Shown here one piece after another: positions 42,034-43,224 of a stretch of DNA of 43,224 nucleotides; positions within the stretch are counted from its first letter, which is position 1; each line of letters starts with the position of its first letter. The translations under genes were made by a program, and so were the position numbers. The DNA comes from an uncultured Eubacteriales bacterium. GTDB taxonomy: Bacteria > Bacillota > Clostridia > Peptostreptococcales > Anaerovoracaceae. The stretch covers positions 1-43,224 of the forward strand of contig CACYQX010000011.1 in NCBI GenBank assembly GCA_902776725.1. The letters run 5' to 3'. The notes beneath the pieces are model-generated. The model saw only the letters and a list, made by a program, of their open reading frames with translations. It was not told the origin of the DNA and did not search any database.

Positions 42034-43224
42034 TTAATTGCCCTCGCCGTCTTCTTCCTCGGCATCTTCAGCTTCTTCTTCGGAATCAGCCTCAGCATCT
42101 GTTTCCTCAGTCGCTGTTTCTTCTTCGAGCACATCATATCCGAGTGCCTCGTTTACATATGCCTCGAATTCTTCCTCGGAGACTTCCTTTCCGTATTCGA
42201 TAACCTTATCCAAAACCTTATCCATCAGGAAGCTTTCCTTCCATCCGTTCTGCTCCGCATATTCGAATATGGTCATTCCGTATGAAGACTGGAAGCTTTC
42301 CTCCGTAAATCCGCTTCCATCAAGGATTTCCTTTGTTTTTTCCTCGAACTCACTCTGGGTTACAGAAACATTTTCGTCCTTCGCCATCTTGTATAGAACC
42401 ATATTGGAAAGAACTATATTGTTGGCATACTCTTCCTTCATGGCCGCAAACTCTTCTGCGTCCATATTCCAAAGAATACTCAGATAATCTTCCCATTCGA
42501 GGCCGTAGAGTGCCGCTTCGTTCTTATATTCCGCTTCCATCTCGTCGGTCGTGGCAACCGCTTCCGCAAGTTCTGTTTCCGGATACTTAACAGCCTCCGA
42601 ACCCATAACTATAACCTGCCAGAGCGCATCCTTAACCTCGGCATCGAGACTCTCCTGTGCCTGCTTTGTAAGCGCTTCCTTGAGGGCTGTCCTATACTCC
42701 TCTGTCGTCTGATACTCAGAGTTTGCCTTTACAAACTCGTCATTGAACTCAGGAACTGTAACCGTTCTCTTGCTGTTAATCGTAACCTCAAATACAACCG
42801 GTTTTCCCGCAACCTCGGCGCTGTGATATTCCTCCGGGAACTGGAGATCCAACGTAACCGTCTCTCCTACGTTCTTTCCGATTAGTCCTTCAACAAAGCC
42901 GTCTATCATGGATGTCGTTCCGACGGTCAGATCGTATGATTCCGACGATCCGCCATCAAAGAGCTCACCGTCTATTCTTCCGGCAAAGGCGATATTGATC
43001 GTATCTCCGTCTTCAACAACACCCGTCGTGGAATTTTCCACCGTCGCCGCATATTCAAGCATGCTCTGGATCTCATTTTCAACGTCTTCATCGGTTACTT
43101 CCGCAGCAATACTTACATAAGGAAGTCCATGATAGTCAGCGACCTTTACATACTCATCCAAATTGTAATCATAGGGAACTTCTTCTTCTACCTTCTTTCC
43201 ACAGCCCGCCATAAGCATTGTCAC
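42034..43224 (-). CDS. Trigger-factor-like FKBP-type lipoprotein (5' end cut off)
   Basis: 396 codons are visible and the beginning lies beyond the right edge. The first residues read MLMAGC, a lipobox with the acylated Cys at visible residue 8, so this is a secreted lipoprotein (made by Lgt, encoded at 7821). An FKBP prolyl-isomerase domain follows (about 70-160: GDTINIAFAGRIDGELFDGG region, then FVEGLIGKNVGETVTLDLQFPEEYH), then a helical C-terminal domain like trigger factor, and a very acidic tail of about 30 residues. There is no ribosome-binding signature, in contrast to tig at 22453. Likely an extracytoplasmic foldase, in the niche PrsA fills in Bacillus (inference). Confidence 0.85.
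   Translation of the reverse strand: MTMLMAGCGKKVEEEVPYDYNLDEYVKVADYHGLPYVSIAAEVTDEDVENEIQSMLEYAATVENSTTGVVEDGDTINIAFAGRIDGELFDGGSSESYDLTVGTTSMIDGFVEGLIGKNVGETVTLDLQFPEEYHSAEVAGKPVVFEVTINSKRTVTVPEFNDEFVKANSEYQTTEEYRTALKEALTKQAQESLDAEVKDALWQVIVMGSEAVKYPETELAEAVATTDEMEAEYKNEAALYGLEWEDYLSILWNMDAEEFAAMKEEYANNIVLSNMVLYKMAKDENVSVTQSEFEEKTKEILDGSGFTEESFQSSYGMTIFEYAEQNGWKESFLMDKVLDKVIEYGKEVSEEEFEAYVNEALGYDVLEEETATEETDAEADSEEEAEDAEEEDGEGN

Overview
The window looks like chromosomal DNA of an anaerobic, butyrate-forming, low-to-mid GC Firmicute (class Clostridia, plausibly Lachnospiraceae or a relative). The evidence is spoVG and a SpoVB/MurJ-like flippase, a bcd-etfB-etfA set, tig-clpP-clpX-lon-engB, radC-mreBCD-pbp2-minD, GlpP, RNase Y, strong AGGAGG ribosome sites and sigma-A promoters. 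Family placement is inference; no rRNA is present. No gene-free stretch exceeds about 200 bases.

Layout. 1-6354 (minus): glmU acetyltransferase domain, prs, pth, mfd, then a truncated flippase gene; this is the Firmicute spoVG-glmU-prs-pth-mfd-spoVB neighbourhood, but glmU has lost its uridylyltransferase domain. 6508-7144 (plus): spoVG and a small [2Fe-2S] BFD-type protein. 7221-7733 (minus): six tRNA genes in the order Met-Val-Asp-His-Cys-Gln. 7821-8582 (plus): lgt, apparently leaderless, with a promoter that shares an inverted repeat with the tRNA promoter. 8600-12120 (minus): an accessory island holding a WYL-domain regulator, a metallophosphoesterase, a DUF6994-like protein and a small unknown protein. 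12324-13418 (plus): ychF. 13467-17526 (minus): a small helical protein, a beta-CASP RNase, glpP, a DUF1461-like membrane protein and hpt. 17513-23781 (minus): engB, lon, clpX, clpP, tig (protein quality control). 24003-24623 (minus): CYTH protein. 24753-25406 (plus): deoC. 25487-28672 (minus): etfA, etfB, bcd (crotonyl-CoA reduction). 28847-32744 (minus): thiI, a cysteine desulfurase and rny. 32883-33983 (plus): rodA. 33998-41853 (minus): minD, pbp2, mreD, mreC, mreB, radC, cmk, nrdR (cell shape and wall elongation). 42034-43224 (minus): a trigger-factor-like lipoprotein cut by the window end.

The best candidate for something undescribed is the 8.6-12.2 kb island. Its two transcription units carry the same 14-bp palindrome (CTCAA-N4-TTGAG) exactly 11 bp upstream of their -10 boxes, which fits one cluster-specific regulator, most simply the WYL protein. 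Between the phosphoesterase and the DUF6994-like gene lies the orphan C-terminus of a second, PPP-type phosphatase, still joined to the downstream start by an ATGA overlap, so the island has been remodelled. Other points of note are the stand-alone GlmU acetyltransferase domain, an EtfA with a histone-H1-like Lys/Ala/Pro tail, a MinD that lacks its membrane-targeting tail and has no MinC/MinE beside it, a PBP2 with two large insertions, and overlapping divergent promoters for rny and rodA.
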